DNA of 64,000 nt from Saliniplasma sp046497075 (lineage in GTDB: Archaea; Thermoplasmatota; Thermoplasmata; Halarchaeoplasmatales; Halarchaeoplasmataceae): assembly GCA_046497075.1 (NCBI GenBank), contig JAWOGF010000066.1, forward strand, positions 7,445 to 71,444. Direction: 5' to 3'. How positions within the stretch are numbered: the stretch's first letter is position 1; every line of letters starts with the position of its first letter. Shown in pieces: positions 50,031-61,400 of this stretch. A model generated the notes under the pieces. That model was not told the origin of the DNA and did no database searches. It was given only the letters and a program-made list of their open reading frames with translations. The position numbers and the translations under genes were made by a program.

Positions 50031-50720
50031 ATGAAAGAAACCTCTTCTGAAAAACTTTGTAAAAATAGAAATTTCATACTTGCTTTGTTATTCGCGGTTT
50101 CATTCATCATCTTAACTGGGTTAGTAGTTCATGGTTCGACCGATTCAATCGACGTTTCGATACTACACTTTTTAGTCGGTCATGTAGAAAAACTTCCCAT
50201 AAGCATAACGATAATTTTTGACTATACAGATATACCTATATATTTCACTTTTTTTCTCGGTATGATTTATTTCATAAAGGAGAAATCCTATCATCAGGCG
50301 CTAACTTATCTGTCGACGGTTACAGTTTCTTCTCTATCTTACCCACTTTTGAAGTTGATTATAGCTAGACCTAGACCCACTACCTATTTAGTCTATAGAT
50401 CAGGTTTTGCTTACCCAAGTGGTCATGCAACGATGTCTTTTGCAGTTTTCATAGGACTCTATGTGTCGTATTATATATACAGAAAAATGGAACACGACTA
50501 TCTTTATTTCTCTATCCTTTCCACTGCAGCGGTTATCATCGCTTACTCTAGGATTTTTATGGGCTATCATCATCTCACGGATATAATCGCTGGATACCTA
50601 TTAGCGGCTACGATCGTAGTTTTGATTCCACCCCTTTTTCAGTATCCGGTTATTAAGAAGCAGAGTGATAAACTCGGGGACTTCATGGAAGAGCACATAG
50701 TTTCTAGATTTAGAAAGTGA
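50031..50720 (+). CDS. PAP2-superfamily lipid phosphatase
   Basis: 229 residues, six hydrophobic helices. The three phosphatase motifs are present: KLIIARPRP, YPSGHATMS and SRIFMGYHHLTD. Such enzymes dephosphorylate lipid phosphates such as isoprenyl diphosphates. ATG 50031 is 24-30 bp after TTTAAAT, so it is probably leaderless. Confidence 0.86.
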   Translation: MKETSSEKLCKNRNFILALLFAVSFIILTGLVVHGSTDSIDVSILHFLVGHVEKLPISITIIFDYTDIPIYFTFFLGMIYFIKEKSYHQALTYLSTVTVSSLSYPLLKLIIARPRPTTYLVYRSGFAYPSGHATMSFAVFIGLYVSYYIYRKMEHDYLYFSILSTAAVIIAYSRIFMGYHHLTDIIAGYLLAATIVVLIPPLFQYPVIKKQSDKLGDFMEEHIVSRFRK

Positions 50721-50793
50721 ATTTTTACCATATACAGTCTATCTTTGTAAACCATCAATAAATTTATTTATTCTTTGATAATACCTTCATCTG

Positions 50794-52050
50794 ATGTGGG
50801 ACGCTAAAAAAGTTATGCTTCTTAGATTCTCATCATATGGGTTTTTAAAGAATCTCAGGTTTTTCGAGCCATTTCTTTACCTTTTCTTTTGGGCTAACGG
50901 ATTAAATTATTTCCAGATAGGGGTTTTGATTTCGATTCGTGAAACGTCGACATTATTGATGGAGACTCCTACGGGGATAATTGCCGATCTAACCGGGAGA
51001 AGAAGGGCTATGGCGACGGCTTTTGCTTCCTATATATTCTCGTTTATCATATTTTATCAATTCAGTTCGTTCTTACTCTTTATCCCGGCAATGCTGTTAT
51101 TCGCTTTAGGTGAAACTTTCCGTTCTGGCACTCATAAATCTATGATAATGGAACATCTAGATAAAGAAGATATGTCGGGTAAAAAAGTCGAATATTATGG
51201 GAAGACTAGATCAGCCTCTCGATTGGGTTCGGCGGTCTCAGCGGTCATTGCCGGAGTAATCGTTTACTACTTCCAGAGTTACAATATCGTATTCCTTGTT
51301 ACAGTATTCCCTTATATGCTTGCTTTCTTTTTGATGCTCAGTTATCCAAAAAGCCTCGATGGGGAGCCTTCTGGTGTTTCTTTTGAGAGCACTATAAAAC
51401 ATCTGAAAGATAGTTTTAGGCAATTTTTCGATCGTCCCGAACTCGGCAAGATGATGGTCAACGCTTCGATCTACGATTCTTTCTTTAAGATATCCAAAGA
51501 TTACCTTTCACCCATAGTGCATACTTTCGCAGTCAGTTTACCTTTCCTGTTATACATCGAAAATCAGGACCAGCGAACTGCAATAATGGTAGGTGTAGTA
51601 TATTTTTTCGTCTACATGAACAGTTTTGTCTCTTCTAGAAAATCAGCGTCCTTGATGGAAAAAACTGGAAATATATCGAAAGCTCTGAATCTCCTGTACT
51701 TCATAATGGCTTCTGCGTTTTTAGCTGTCGCTTTATTTCTTCATTTCGATATAGCTTTCCTTGCTATCGCCGCATTTTTCTTTTTATTCACCTTATACAA
51801 CCTGAGAAAACCGATGGTGGTGGGTTATCTAGGTGATATAATAGAGCCAAACACTAGAGCGACACTCTTGAGCGGGCATAACCAACTTCGCTCGGTAGTA
51901 GGTATCGTGATAGCCCCAATACTCGGCTTTCTAGCCGATTCGTTCGGAATAAGCATGGCATTTTTCTTCGGAGCAGGAGTACTTATCGTCGTCGGTTTGA
52001 TCCTCCCGGTAAAAGAGGTGTCTAAACGGGTCAAACGCGATCATTCCTGA
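50794..52050 (+). CDS. Major facilitator superfamily transporter
   Basis: 418 residues with about twelve membrane helices. LMETPTGIIADLTGRRRAM carries the MFS loop 2-3 motif (G-x3-D-x2-GRR). A central charged loop (about 195-220) separates the halves. Substrate unknown. A 73-bp gap with TTTATTTATT precedes it. Confidence 0.82.
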   Translation: MWDAKKVMLLRFSSYGFLKNLRFFEPFLYLFFWANGLNYFQIGVLISIRETSTLLMETPTGIIADLTGRRRAMATAFASYIFSFIIFYQFSSFLLFIPAMLLFALGETFRSGTHKSMIMEHLDKEDMSGKKVEYYGKTRSASRLGSAVSAVIAGVIVYYFQSYNIVFLVTVFPYMLAFFLMLSYPKSLDGEPSGVSFESTIKHLKDSFRQFFDRPELGKMMVNASIYDSFFKISKDYLSPIVHTFAVSLPFLLYIENQDQRTAIMVGVVYFFVYMNSFVSSRKSASLMEKTGNISKALNLLYFIMASAFLAVALFLHFDIAFLAIAAFFFLFTLYNLRKPMVVGYLGDIIEPNTRATLLSGHNQLRSVVGIVIAPILGFLADSFGISMAFFFGAGVLIVVGLILPVKEVSKRVKRDHS

Positions 52051-52061
52051 TTAGATCAATA

Positions 52062-53183
52062 TTATGCTTGAACTTTTACCAACCTGTACTCCCTGAACGC
52101 TCTGACCACCTTCATATAACCCTTATCTCGGATCATCTCGTTAAGTTCTTCATCACCGGTATCTGCTCTAAGATAAGGCGTTTTCTTCAATTTGGTCGGG
52201 GTCGCTAATATGTAGATATTGTTCAATCCAGCTCTCTTAACGACCTCCGGACTGATCTGCTGGTTCCCCCGTCCCAAAAAGAAACCCTGGTTACCTATCA
52301 TGGAAACTACTATCTTGATACCTGCAGCATCTTTAGCGCCCTCCAATATGTCTTTTTCAGTCACGTCCAGCTGGACTATTTCTTTGTTTTTCAAGATATC
52401 CACACCTAGTATCGTATGATCTATGTCCAAAACCTTCTGGATCTCGGCTGTAGTTGAACCGGGACCCAGCACGAAGATATGATCTGGATAGTATTCAATT
52501 TCCTCGATAATGTAACTGGCGATCTCATACTTCATCTCGTCTTCTTCCACAGACCTGAAACTCTGTTTACCTAACTGAATGTAGTGTGGTTCGTAGATAC
52601 TCTTGGCTTCTCCGTGTAACTTAATCTCCCAAGTACCCTCCCTATACCTATCCTCATCTAGATCCATGATCTCAACTGTGCCGACATCAGCCTCCCCTTC
52701 AACAAAATCGTTGAACAATTGGGCACTAGATTCCGGATTGACACCGAACACCCCACTGTGCATCTTAACACCGGCAGGGATCCCCAATATCGGCAACTTC
52801 GTTCCAACTTCTTCAAATACGTCCCTAGCGGTCCCATCCCCCCCACAGAACACTATCAATTCCACCCCTGCTTCTAAAAACTCTCTTACAGCTTTGTGAG
52901 TATCGTTGGATATCGTTTCCCCGATATCATCTTTTGGTGGTTCGTAGACGACATTTATTTCATCTTTAGGGAAGATCTTTTTGAGCGAATCTTCACCCAT
53001 CGTGCCTTCTGCCGTGTACCATTGATGACCACTCTTGATATTCCTTAGTGCTTTCTCAGCTCTTTCTTGAGCTACTGGTTCAGCTCCACGTTCCACAGCT
53101 TCTTCGTAAACACCGTCTGTTCCTTTCAAACCGACTCTACCTCCCATCCCGGCGATCGGGTTGATAACGAATCCTACCTTCAT
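52062..53183 (-). CDS. ATP-NAD kinase-like protein (COG3199 type)
   Basis: 373 residues. VGFVINPIAGMGGRVGLKG opens the fold and FCGGDGTARDVFEEV holds the GGDGT nucleotide-binding motif; SAQLFNDFVEGEADVG follows. The family is related to NAD kinase and diacylglycerol kinase and is often annotated as polyphosphate/ATP-NAD kinase; activity here is not established. Convergent with the MFS gene. Confidence 0.8.
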   Translation of the reverse strand: MKVGFVINPIAGMGGRVGLKGTDGVYEEAVERGAEPVAQERAEKALRNIKSGHQWYTAEGTMGEDSLKKIFPKDEINVVYEPPKDDIGETISNDTHKAVREFLEAGVELIVFCGGDGTARDVFEEVGTKLPILGIPAGVKMHSGVFGVNPESSAQLFNDFVEGEADVGTVEIMDLDEDRYREGTWEIKLHGEAKSIYEPHYIQLGKQSFRSVEEDEMKYEIASYIIEEIEYYPDHIFVLGPGSTTAEIQKVLDIDHTILGVDILKNKEIVQLDVTEKDILEGAKDAAGIKIVVSMIGNQGFFLGRGNQQISPEVVKRAGLNNIYILATPTKLKKTPYLRADTGDEELNEMIRDKGYMKVVRAFREYRLVKVQA

Positions 53184-53266
53184 GTTCTCAAAATATAGTA
53201 GCTCCCTCTCAAAATAAGGTTTTTGGAAGCAAGAATATATTTATTAGTTATCAGGATTAAGTTCTT

Positions 53267-53890
53267 ATGAAGATCAACGAGATATTTTATTCACTGCAGG
53301 GAGAGGGTACCCAGATAGGACTACCCACCATATTCATCCGCACCTCAGGATGTAATCTGAGATGCGAGTGGTGTGATACAAAGTATGCATGGGAAGCTGG
53401 GGAAGAATATACCGTTCAAGAAATCAAGAGCCAGATACGTGATTATCCGGTGAAGAGAGTTTGTATAACCGGTGGAGAACCACTGATGCAGGATGATCTA
53501 CTGGATCTTGTAGATGTACTGGGCCAAACATATGAAATTTCCATAGAGACCAACGGATCCTTGGATATAGAACAGATATCTAAAGCGGATGTCCACATAT
53601 CTATGGATTACAAAACACCTTCATCCGGTATGTGTGGAGAGATGAGGGATGAGAACATCGACTTTTTAAAAACCACTGACGTACTCAAATTCGTTATAGC
53701 CGATAAAGATGATTACGATTTCGCTAAAGAAACGATTAAAAAGCTAGACCCGCCTTCTGAGATAGTTTTCCAGCCTGTTCACGGCATCGAATTGAAAGAC
53801 CTAGCGGAGTGGGTTATAGAAGACGGTATCGACGTCAGAGTTCTCCCGCAACTGCACAAACTGATATGGGGAGATAAAAAAAGTGTTTGA
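53267..53890 (+). CDS. queE: 7-carboxy-7-deazaguanine synthase
   Basis: 207 residues, a small radical-SAM enzyme. IFYSLQGEGTQIGLPTIFIRTSGCNLRCEWCDTKYAWE has the C29xxxC33xxC36 cluster motif, and ITGGEPL follows. QueE makes CDG, a step to archaeosine in tRNA. It stands alone with a TATA-like AATATATTTA about 30 bp before the ATG. Confidence 0.9.
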   Translation: MKINEIFYSLQGEGTQIGLPTIFIRTSGCNLRCEWCDTKYAWEAGEEYTVQEIKSQIRDYPVKRVCITGGEPLMQDDLLDLVDVLGQTYEISIETNGSLDIEQISKADVHISMDYKTPSSGMCGEMRDENIDFLKTTDVLKFVIADKDDYDFAKETIKKLDPPSEIVFQPVHGIELKDLAEWVIEDGIDVRVLPQLHKLIWGDKKSV

Positions 53891-53893
53891 ACG

Positions 53894-55282
53894 TCAATCA
53901 CATAAGATATCTCTTTCCCTATATCCTTCACCAAGCTTCACCAATCCGTTGACTGCTGCGACTCCATCCTCCGGTGTCTCATAAACAGGTATCCCTTGGT
54001 CTTCGAGTTTCTGACTCATCATATGGCTAAATTTCCCACCTGGAGCTATAGCTACTATGGGCTTGCCGTGCTTTTTCATGCTTACGGTTTTAGACACTAT
54101 ATCTTCACCGATAGCTGGTGAATGGAAAAGGAATACGACTATCAACGCATCTAAGTTTTCGTCTTTCAAAACGATATCCATTGTGATCTTGTACCTTTCA
54201 GAAGTTGCGTCTCCAACTATATCTACGGGATTGTTAAATGAGGAATGGGTTGGAATCTTACCGGATTCGACAGCTTCTTTGAAATTCGCTCTTGTTTTTT
54301 TTGTGAATTCAGCTAATTCCAACCCTGACCAAACGAGAGAATCGGCGCACATGACACCGACACCACCGCCGTTAGTTACAATTCCAATTTTGCCACCTTT
54401 CGCTTTTGGTTGAATTCTAAGAGCTCTTAATATCACAACTAGCTCTCGCACAGATTTCACCCGTAAAATTCCAGACTGCTTGAAAGCTGCATCGTACACC
54501 TCGTCCTTACCTGCTAGGGATGCTGTATGAGATGCCGCAGCGGATGAACCAGCACTTGTTCTACCGGATTTCAATGCAATGATAGGCTTGCTGCACTTTT
54601 TTGCAGCTTCCATGAACTTCCTCCCGTCTTTTAGCCCTTCAATATAATATGTGATGAGCTCGGTTTCATCGTCTTCACTAATATACTCTATGAAGTCCGC
54701 TTCATCCAGGTCGGCTCTATTTCCATAACTGACAAATTTGCTTATACCTATGTCTCTTTCAGAGAACCAATCCAACATCGCAGCACCGAATGCCCCACTT
54801 TGAGACAGAAAAGCAACAGAGCCTTTTTTAGGACGGGACTGTCTTTCTGGAGGGTTAAAGATTGTATCCAATCCATTCTTAGAATTGTAGATGCCCAAAC
54901 AATTAGGACCGAGGAACCTCACTCCATGTTCTCTAGCTATTTCAACGACCTCTTCTTCCAGTTCTACCTCACCGGCTTCTCTAAAACCTGCGGTAACTAT
55001 GATCACGTTCTCTATGCCTTTTTCACCGCACTCTTTGATGCTCTGAGGGACGAATTTAGCGGGGATGGCTATTATAGCTAGATCGATCTCATCCCCGACC
55101 TCTTTCACAGAACTGTGTGCCTGGATCCCCATAACATCATTTTCTTTGATATTGATAGGATAGACCTGCCCATCAAACTTTTTAGTGATAGATTTCATGA
55201 TAGCGTTGCCGACTTTGCCTTCTTTATTTGAAGCACCAACCACTGCCACACCTTTTGGGTTGAACAAACTGTCCAGGTTCAT
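53894..55282 (-). CDS. Acyl/acetyl-CoA synthetase (ADP-forming) alpha subunit
   Basis: 462 residues. A CoA-binding Rossmann domain starts GVAVVGASNKEGKVGNAI; FLGPNCLGIYN and the phosphorylated-histidine region SHTASLAG (about residue 257) follow. The length matches a separate alpha subunit. It converts acyl-CoA plus ADP to acid plus ATP, an archaeal energy-conserving step. No beta (ATP-grasp) subunit is in the window, so it must be encoded elsewhere. It could serve the ferredoxin oxidoreductase products. Confidence 0.87.
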   Translation of the reverse strand: MNLDSLFNPKGVAVVGASNKEGKVGNAIMKSITKKFDGQVYPINIKENDVMGIQAHSSVKEVGDEIDLAIIAIPAKFVPQSIKECGEKGIENVIIVTAGFREAGEVELEEEVVEIAREHGVRFLGPNCLGIYNSKNGLDTIFNPPERQSRPKKGSVAFLSQSGAFGAAMLDWFSERDIGISKFVSYGNRADLDEADFIEYISEDDETELITYYIEGLKDGRKFMEAAKKCSKPIIALKSGRTSAGSSAAASHTASLAGKDEVYDAAFKQSGILRVKSVRELVVILRALRIQPKAKGGKIGIVTNGGGVGVMCADSLVWSGLELAEFTKKTRANFKEAVESGKIPTHSSFNNPVDIVGDATSERYKITMDIVLKDENLDALIVVFLFHSPAIGEDIVSKTVSMKKHGKPIVAIAPGGKFSHMMSQKLEDQGIPVYETPEDGVAAVNGLVKLGEGYRERDILCD

Positions 55283-55406
55283 GATCTGTTTCCTACTGGC
55301 ATCTATATGTAATCCATATATACATCTTTTGTTTATGATTAAAGGGTTAGGGGTTTGGGAAAATTATAAGTCTAGAATGTTTCAATAGGATTATTGAGAG
55401 AAAAAC

Positions 55407-58400
55407 ATGGATAGGAATGATTTTCTTTGCGTTGTGATTATATTTTTGTTATTGTTTAGCTTATTTAATGCAGGGTTTTATACCTATGATACTGATAGGT
55501 CTTATTTGTCATTGGACACATCTAGAGATGAGAAGTTATCAAACCAGAACACATCATCTAAACCAGAAAGAAACTATCATGAAAGAACAAATGTAGAGGT
55601 ATCAGATGAGATACCCTACTGGAGAGATTACGGGAGATCAATAGAGGAAATAATATCTCCCCCTCTTGGTACCAAGATGGAAACGTCTTATACTAATGAT
55701 CCAACTCGGATTGATGATATTTCTATAAACCAGAAAGTCTCAGAATTCTCAGAGAGTAAAGATTCCAAACTTGAAGATTTTGAAAATCATCCCAGGATAA
55801 CGGTCAATAATGATACGGAACTTAAAGAATATGCTGATATGTACGGCTGGCCGGGAGAAGGTACAGAAAACAGACCATATATGATACAGGGTTACGCCTT
55901 CGATGGGATGGGAGGAAAACACGCGGTCCATTTTGGGAATGTCAATGATCATTTCGTCTTAAAGGAGAACTATATCTACAATTCAACAGCCTTTATGGGA
56001 GCCGGGTTGGTTTTATCTAGTACTCAGAATGCCATTATTGAAGATAATATCTTTATAGAAAATGAAAACGGTCTAGATATATGGGGTTCTTCGAACAACA
56101 CAATCGAGGGGAACGATATTTCACAAAACCAAGTTAATGGGATACTCATAGAAGGAGGGATTTATAACAATATCAATAACAATACCATATCGGATAACGA
56201 TGAAGGTGCGGTTCTTTTCAACACTGAGGAGAACAATCTAGGACATAACACTATTACCGATAATCGGTTTGGGATATCCTTAGTAGAAAACAGTGAAAAA
56301 AATAATATTTCAGCAAACACCATAGAGGGTAGTCAAAAAGGTATAACTTTACAACATTCAGACGGTAATATTTTAGAGGAAAATTCAGTTTCAGAAGGGA
56401 GTATAGGCATCAGTATAACGTCGTCGTCACGGAATCATATAAACGGTAACATAATCGAGGGTTCGGAGGATGGAGGGATAGTTCTCACCTCCACCTTTAG
56501 TACCGTGATATCCAGCAACTCTATGGAGGAATGTGGTTTGTTCATACAGGGTAATATTCTCGATCATTACAATACCCATGAAATAGATATCGAAAATACG
56601 GTTAATAGTGAACCCGTTCACTATCTTAAAAACCAAAATGAAGGTAGTGTTCAATCGCCGGCGGGACAGGTGATCCTTGCAAACACTACGGGTGTTCAAA
56701 TACAAGGATTGGATGTTAGTAATGGATGTATAGGTCTGCATCTTGCGTATTCAGAAGATAATATTTTAGTTGATATCGTTTCTAGTTCGAACAACAGATA
56801 CGGACTGGTATTGGAGAACTCCGATATGAATCTAGTAAAGAAAAGTTCCTTTCAGAGAAATCAAGAGGGTCTAAGTATCCATGATTCATTGGATAACACC
56901 TTTTTAAATAACAGTGTTTCTGATAATTCCGGTGGTTTCGTCCTTTCGCACTCTACCAATAATCAGTTGGTCAATAATACCGTTGACGTTAACCAGAACG
57001 GGATCGATATATGGGATTCTGACAATGTCAAATTAGAGAGTAATTTGGTCCTAAATAACACTCGATATGGTGTGATCTTATCAGAATCAAAAAACAGTCT
57101 GCTTAGAGAGAATGCTTTGGAAGGGCATGGCGTATTCTTAGAAGGGGCTTCGAAGGAATATTGGAACACTCATGAGATAGACCACAGTAACACTGTCAAT
57201 ATGTCCCCGATCCACTATTCAAAGAATGATACGGGAGGAGAGGTGCCAGTCGATGCAGGACAGGTGATACTGGCTAACAGTACTGAGATATCTATCGAAG
57301 ATCAGAATTTAAGCGAGGTTTGTGTGGGCTTACTCTTAGGTTTTTCTGACAATAATACGATATCAAATGTCAACACTAGTCAGAATGGTTTTTACGGGGT
57401 CCGTTTAGAGCATTCGGATAACAATACAATCAAGGATAGTGATATATCGGAGAGCTCTGATGGGATCAATATCAGAAGTTCGAACTTTAATAATATCCGG
57501 AATGTGACCATTTCAGACCATTATAGAGGTATAATAATATGGGATGGCAGCCATAGTAACGAGGTCATCGATAGCAGAAATACCAACAATAGACATGGAA
57601 TCTACATATATCAATCAAACAAGATCTCTATCGAAGATAATAACATCTCTGAAAACGATGCAAGTGGAATATCGATGTCATCTTCAAACGGAATTAGTAT
57701 AGTGAATAACGAACTGTGGAAGAATGAAGAAGCTGTTTCTATGTCATCATCTAGCGGTAACCTGCTGAAGGAAAATAATTTGAATTCTAGTGGTATCCTC
57801 ATCGATGGACAGTCGATTCAACACTGGAATACTCATGTAATAGACACAACTAATATTGTCGATGGGTTTCCGATATATTATCTGAAGAATGAAACTCAAG
57901 GGGAGATCCCCTCAGATGCTAGTCAGGTAGTATTGGCAAACTGTTCGCACATAGATGTACATGGACTAGATTTGAATAATGTAAGTATAGGGATACAAAT
58001 GGGTTTTTCTGATAATAACACTGTCTCTAACAATTTGCTTAAGGATAATCTCAACTCAGGTCTTCAGATAGTCGACTCTCATGGTAATGTTATCAGGGAT
58101 AACCAAATTTTGAGAAATGGATACGGTTTTGAGATACGAGGGTCTACAGAAAACCATGTCTACGAGAATGGTTTTGAGGATAATATACAAGCTATTTATC
58201 TATGGAGTTCCGATATCAACGATATAAAGAATAATAATATCCTTGAAAATGAAAAAGCAGTTTATCTTTTCTCATCTAATAATAATGTACTTAATAACAA
58301 CACGATCCTAGAAAATTTGGACCATGCATTTTTTATACGAAATTCGCAGTATAATCGATTATCTAATAACACGATATCAGAAAATAACGAATATGGGATA

Positions 58401-61400
58401 GGATTGGACTCATCAGAAATGAATACTTTGGAGAACAATGAGGTCAGTTTCCATGAAGATGGAGTTATAATAGATGATTCAGAGAGGAATGTTATTATCA
58501 ATAATACTGTGACAAATACTAATCGATTCGGTATATACCTTGGCAATTCACAATTGAACACAGTTGGTTTCAATGACATATCGAACAATCTCTATGGTAT
58601 CTGGTTATATGCTTCAGATGAAAATCATATTCATGATAACTCGTTCAACATAGAAAAAGATAGGAACAATGAAGATAGTAAGGATAAATATGATCCAGAG
58701 AGCGTTATCCTAAGATTTGATACGGATATCCATCAAAGATTGGACTCTAGAAAAGATGTTGAAGAGATATTGGAGAAAAAGGCGGATAATCTGGCTAGTA
58801 AGGTCAATGGTAGAACTTCCCGTGTTTATCCCGCTGTAAACGGTGCGGAGATATCTCTCGGAGGGGATATCTCAGTAGAAGAAGCCATCAATAGACTTTC
58901 ATCGATGTCTGAGGTCCTATATGCAGAACCGAATTATCTTATAGAACTCGCAGAGGACACAACTTCAAAAGATACTGCTTCAAACACCATACCCGATGAC
59001 CCTGGGTACGATTCATTATGGGGTATGGATAAGATCGATGCATCGAGTGCATGGAATCAGACTACCGGAAGTGAAGAGGTGGTGATAGGTATCATAGATA
59101 CTGGTATCGATTATCACCATGAGGATCTTGTTAAAAACATGTGGGAAGACAAAGAGGGGTATCACGGTTATAACGCGGTCAACGAGTCCTATCATCCCAT
59201 AGATGGCCACGGCCATGGAACACACGTAGCTGGGACCATAGGTGCTGTTGGAGATAACGAATTAGGGGTTGTAGGGGTTAACTGGAACGTCAGTCTCATG
59301 GCTTTGAAGATGTTCGATGATAGCGGTTCTGGAACCATCGGTGACGCTGTTGCCTGTCTAGAGTATGTTTTGGAGCAAAAAGAAAACGGTGTTAATGTGG
59401 TGACTACTAGTAACAGCTGGGGTGGGCCTGGAAGGAGCGAGATGATGTACGAAATCATAGAGGAACATAGGGATGCCGGAATATCCATGGTTGCAGCAGC
59501 GGGTAATGACGGTGAAAACAATGATCAAGAACCGACCTACCCTGCTAATTACGAACTGACCAACGTGATATCAGTAGCCGCTACCGATGAAGATGATGAG
59601 TTAGCGTCCTTTTCGAACTACGGGGAAAATAGTGTACATGTAGCTGCTCCAGGAGTTGATATCAACAGTACTTGGATGAACGACAGATATGAATATGCTA
59701 GTGGTACTTCTATGTCTACACCTCATGTTTCAGGGCTCATAGGACTACTTTCTGCATATGATCCTTCTTATGATCATACCAACCTAAAAAATATAGTCCT
59801 TTCTTCAGGAGATAGACCCGGGTCTATCGAGGATCTCATACTAACTGAAAGAAGGATAAATGCTTCGAACGCTATAGAAACATCTCCAGATCCTGATGAA
59901 CCTTACTTTTGGATGCACCGACCCACCAACATGTCAGAACATTCAGTTACATCTGAGACAGATATCATGGTTTCTTTAACGGACGGGGTGGACCCAATAC
60001 ATGAAGCAGAAGTTTATGTGGAGTTCAGCACCGATGAGGATAAACTATACTTGGAAGATGATGGATCGGGTAGTGACGAACCGGGAGATGGATATTATAC
60101 GGGCACCTGGATCCCTACGAATTTTGGAGTAGTCGAATTGGAGATCACAGCACAGGTGGATGACTGGCAGGAAACTAGAAATGTTTCTGTTTTTGTATTT
60201 GGAGGGAGAACCGGGATATCATTACATTCTTCGGACCAGAACAAGATAATGGGTAATCAGATCTCTCGAAAAAATCGGAGAGGTTTGGAAGTCCAAAATT
60301 CTGAGAAAAATGAAATAATGTCCAACAATATATCAGGTAATCATGGGGATGGATTATACCTGGTCGGGAGTTATAAAAACTGTATAGGGTATAACGAGAT
60401 AAGACGAAATAACGGGTTCGGAGTATACTCCATCGACTCTAAGTTTAACGACCTCTATAAAAATAATGTTACCGAAAATCTAGTCGGTTTTAATTTTTAT
60501 AGATCAAATGAAAATTCTATTCAGGGTAATGATATCTTTTTTAATGAGGGGCCCGGAATCCATCTGACCGAACTTTCCGTTGAAAACACAATCGCTGATA
60601 ATGTGGTATCACACAATACTGAAGAAGGGATATATATCGGATCACAGAGTGATAATAATACGGTCTTGAATAATTATTTTGAGAGCAACTATCAACCCAT
60701 ATTCGTTTCAGAATCATATAATATTACCATACAGGAGAACGAGCTATCGAATAATGAGAAAGGTCTACGTTTAGAGAAATCGGATAACAACTTTGTATAC
60801 CGTAATCACATCGAGGAGAATCTAGGAAAGGGTATCTACCTGATAGATTCCGATTTAAATCTTATTCAAAACAATAGCATCCGAAGGAATCATGGGTATG
60901 GAATGGACTTATATCCCGGATGTTCAAATAGTATCGAGGGTAACGAGATATCTAACAATTCTAGGGGCATATCGATAAATACTGGTTCTTATGAGAACGA
61001 GGTCTTGAACAACGATATCTCTCTAAATTCAGATCATGGTATATACACGTCCACTGATGATCATACGATAAAGGGAAACATTATCTTTCAGAACGGCAGG
61101 TATGGTATGTATCTATCTCGATCCGATGGAAATCTTATAGAGGGGAACGAACTCATATCCAATCTTGAGGATTCGATCTATCTTTGGGAGTCAAATGAAA
61201 ATGTTGTTCGTAATAATACATGTGCACATAACATAGAATACGGAGTTTTACTTAGAGATTCTGAAAGGAATTGGTTATACCAAAATAAGTTTATCAACAA
61301 TACAGATCATGCCTATGACAATGGAGATAATTACTGGAATATAGGATATCCCATGGGAGGTAATCACTGGGATGATCACGTGGAACCCGATGAAAAAAGC

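Noticed and set aside
54800..55081. 93-codon plus-strand frame inside the ADP-forming acyl-CoA synthetase gene
   Set aside because: Antisense to a conserved Rossmann domain with no independent signals.
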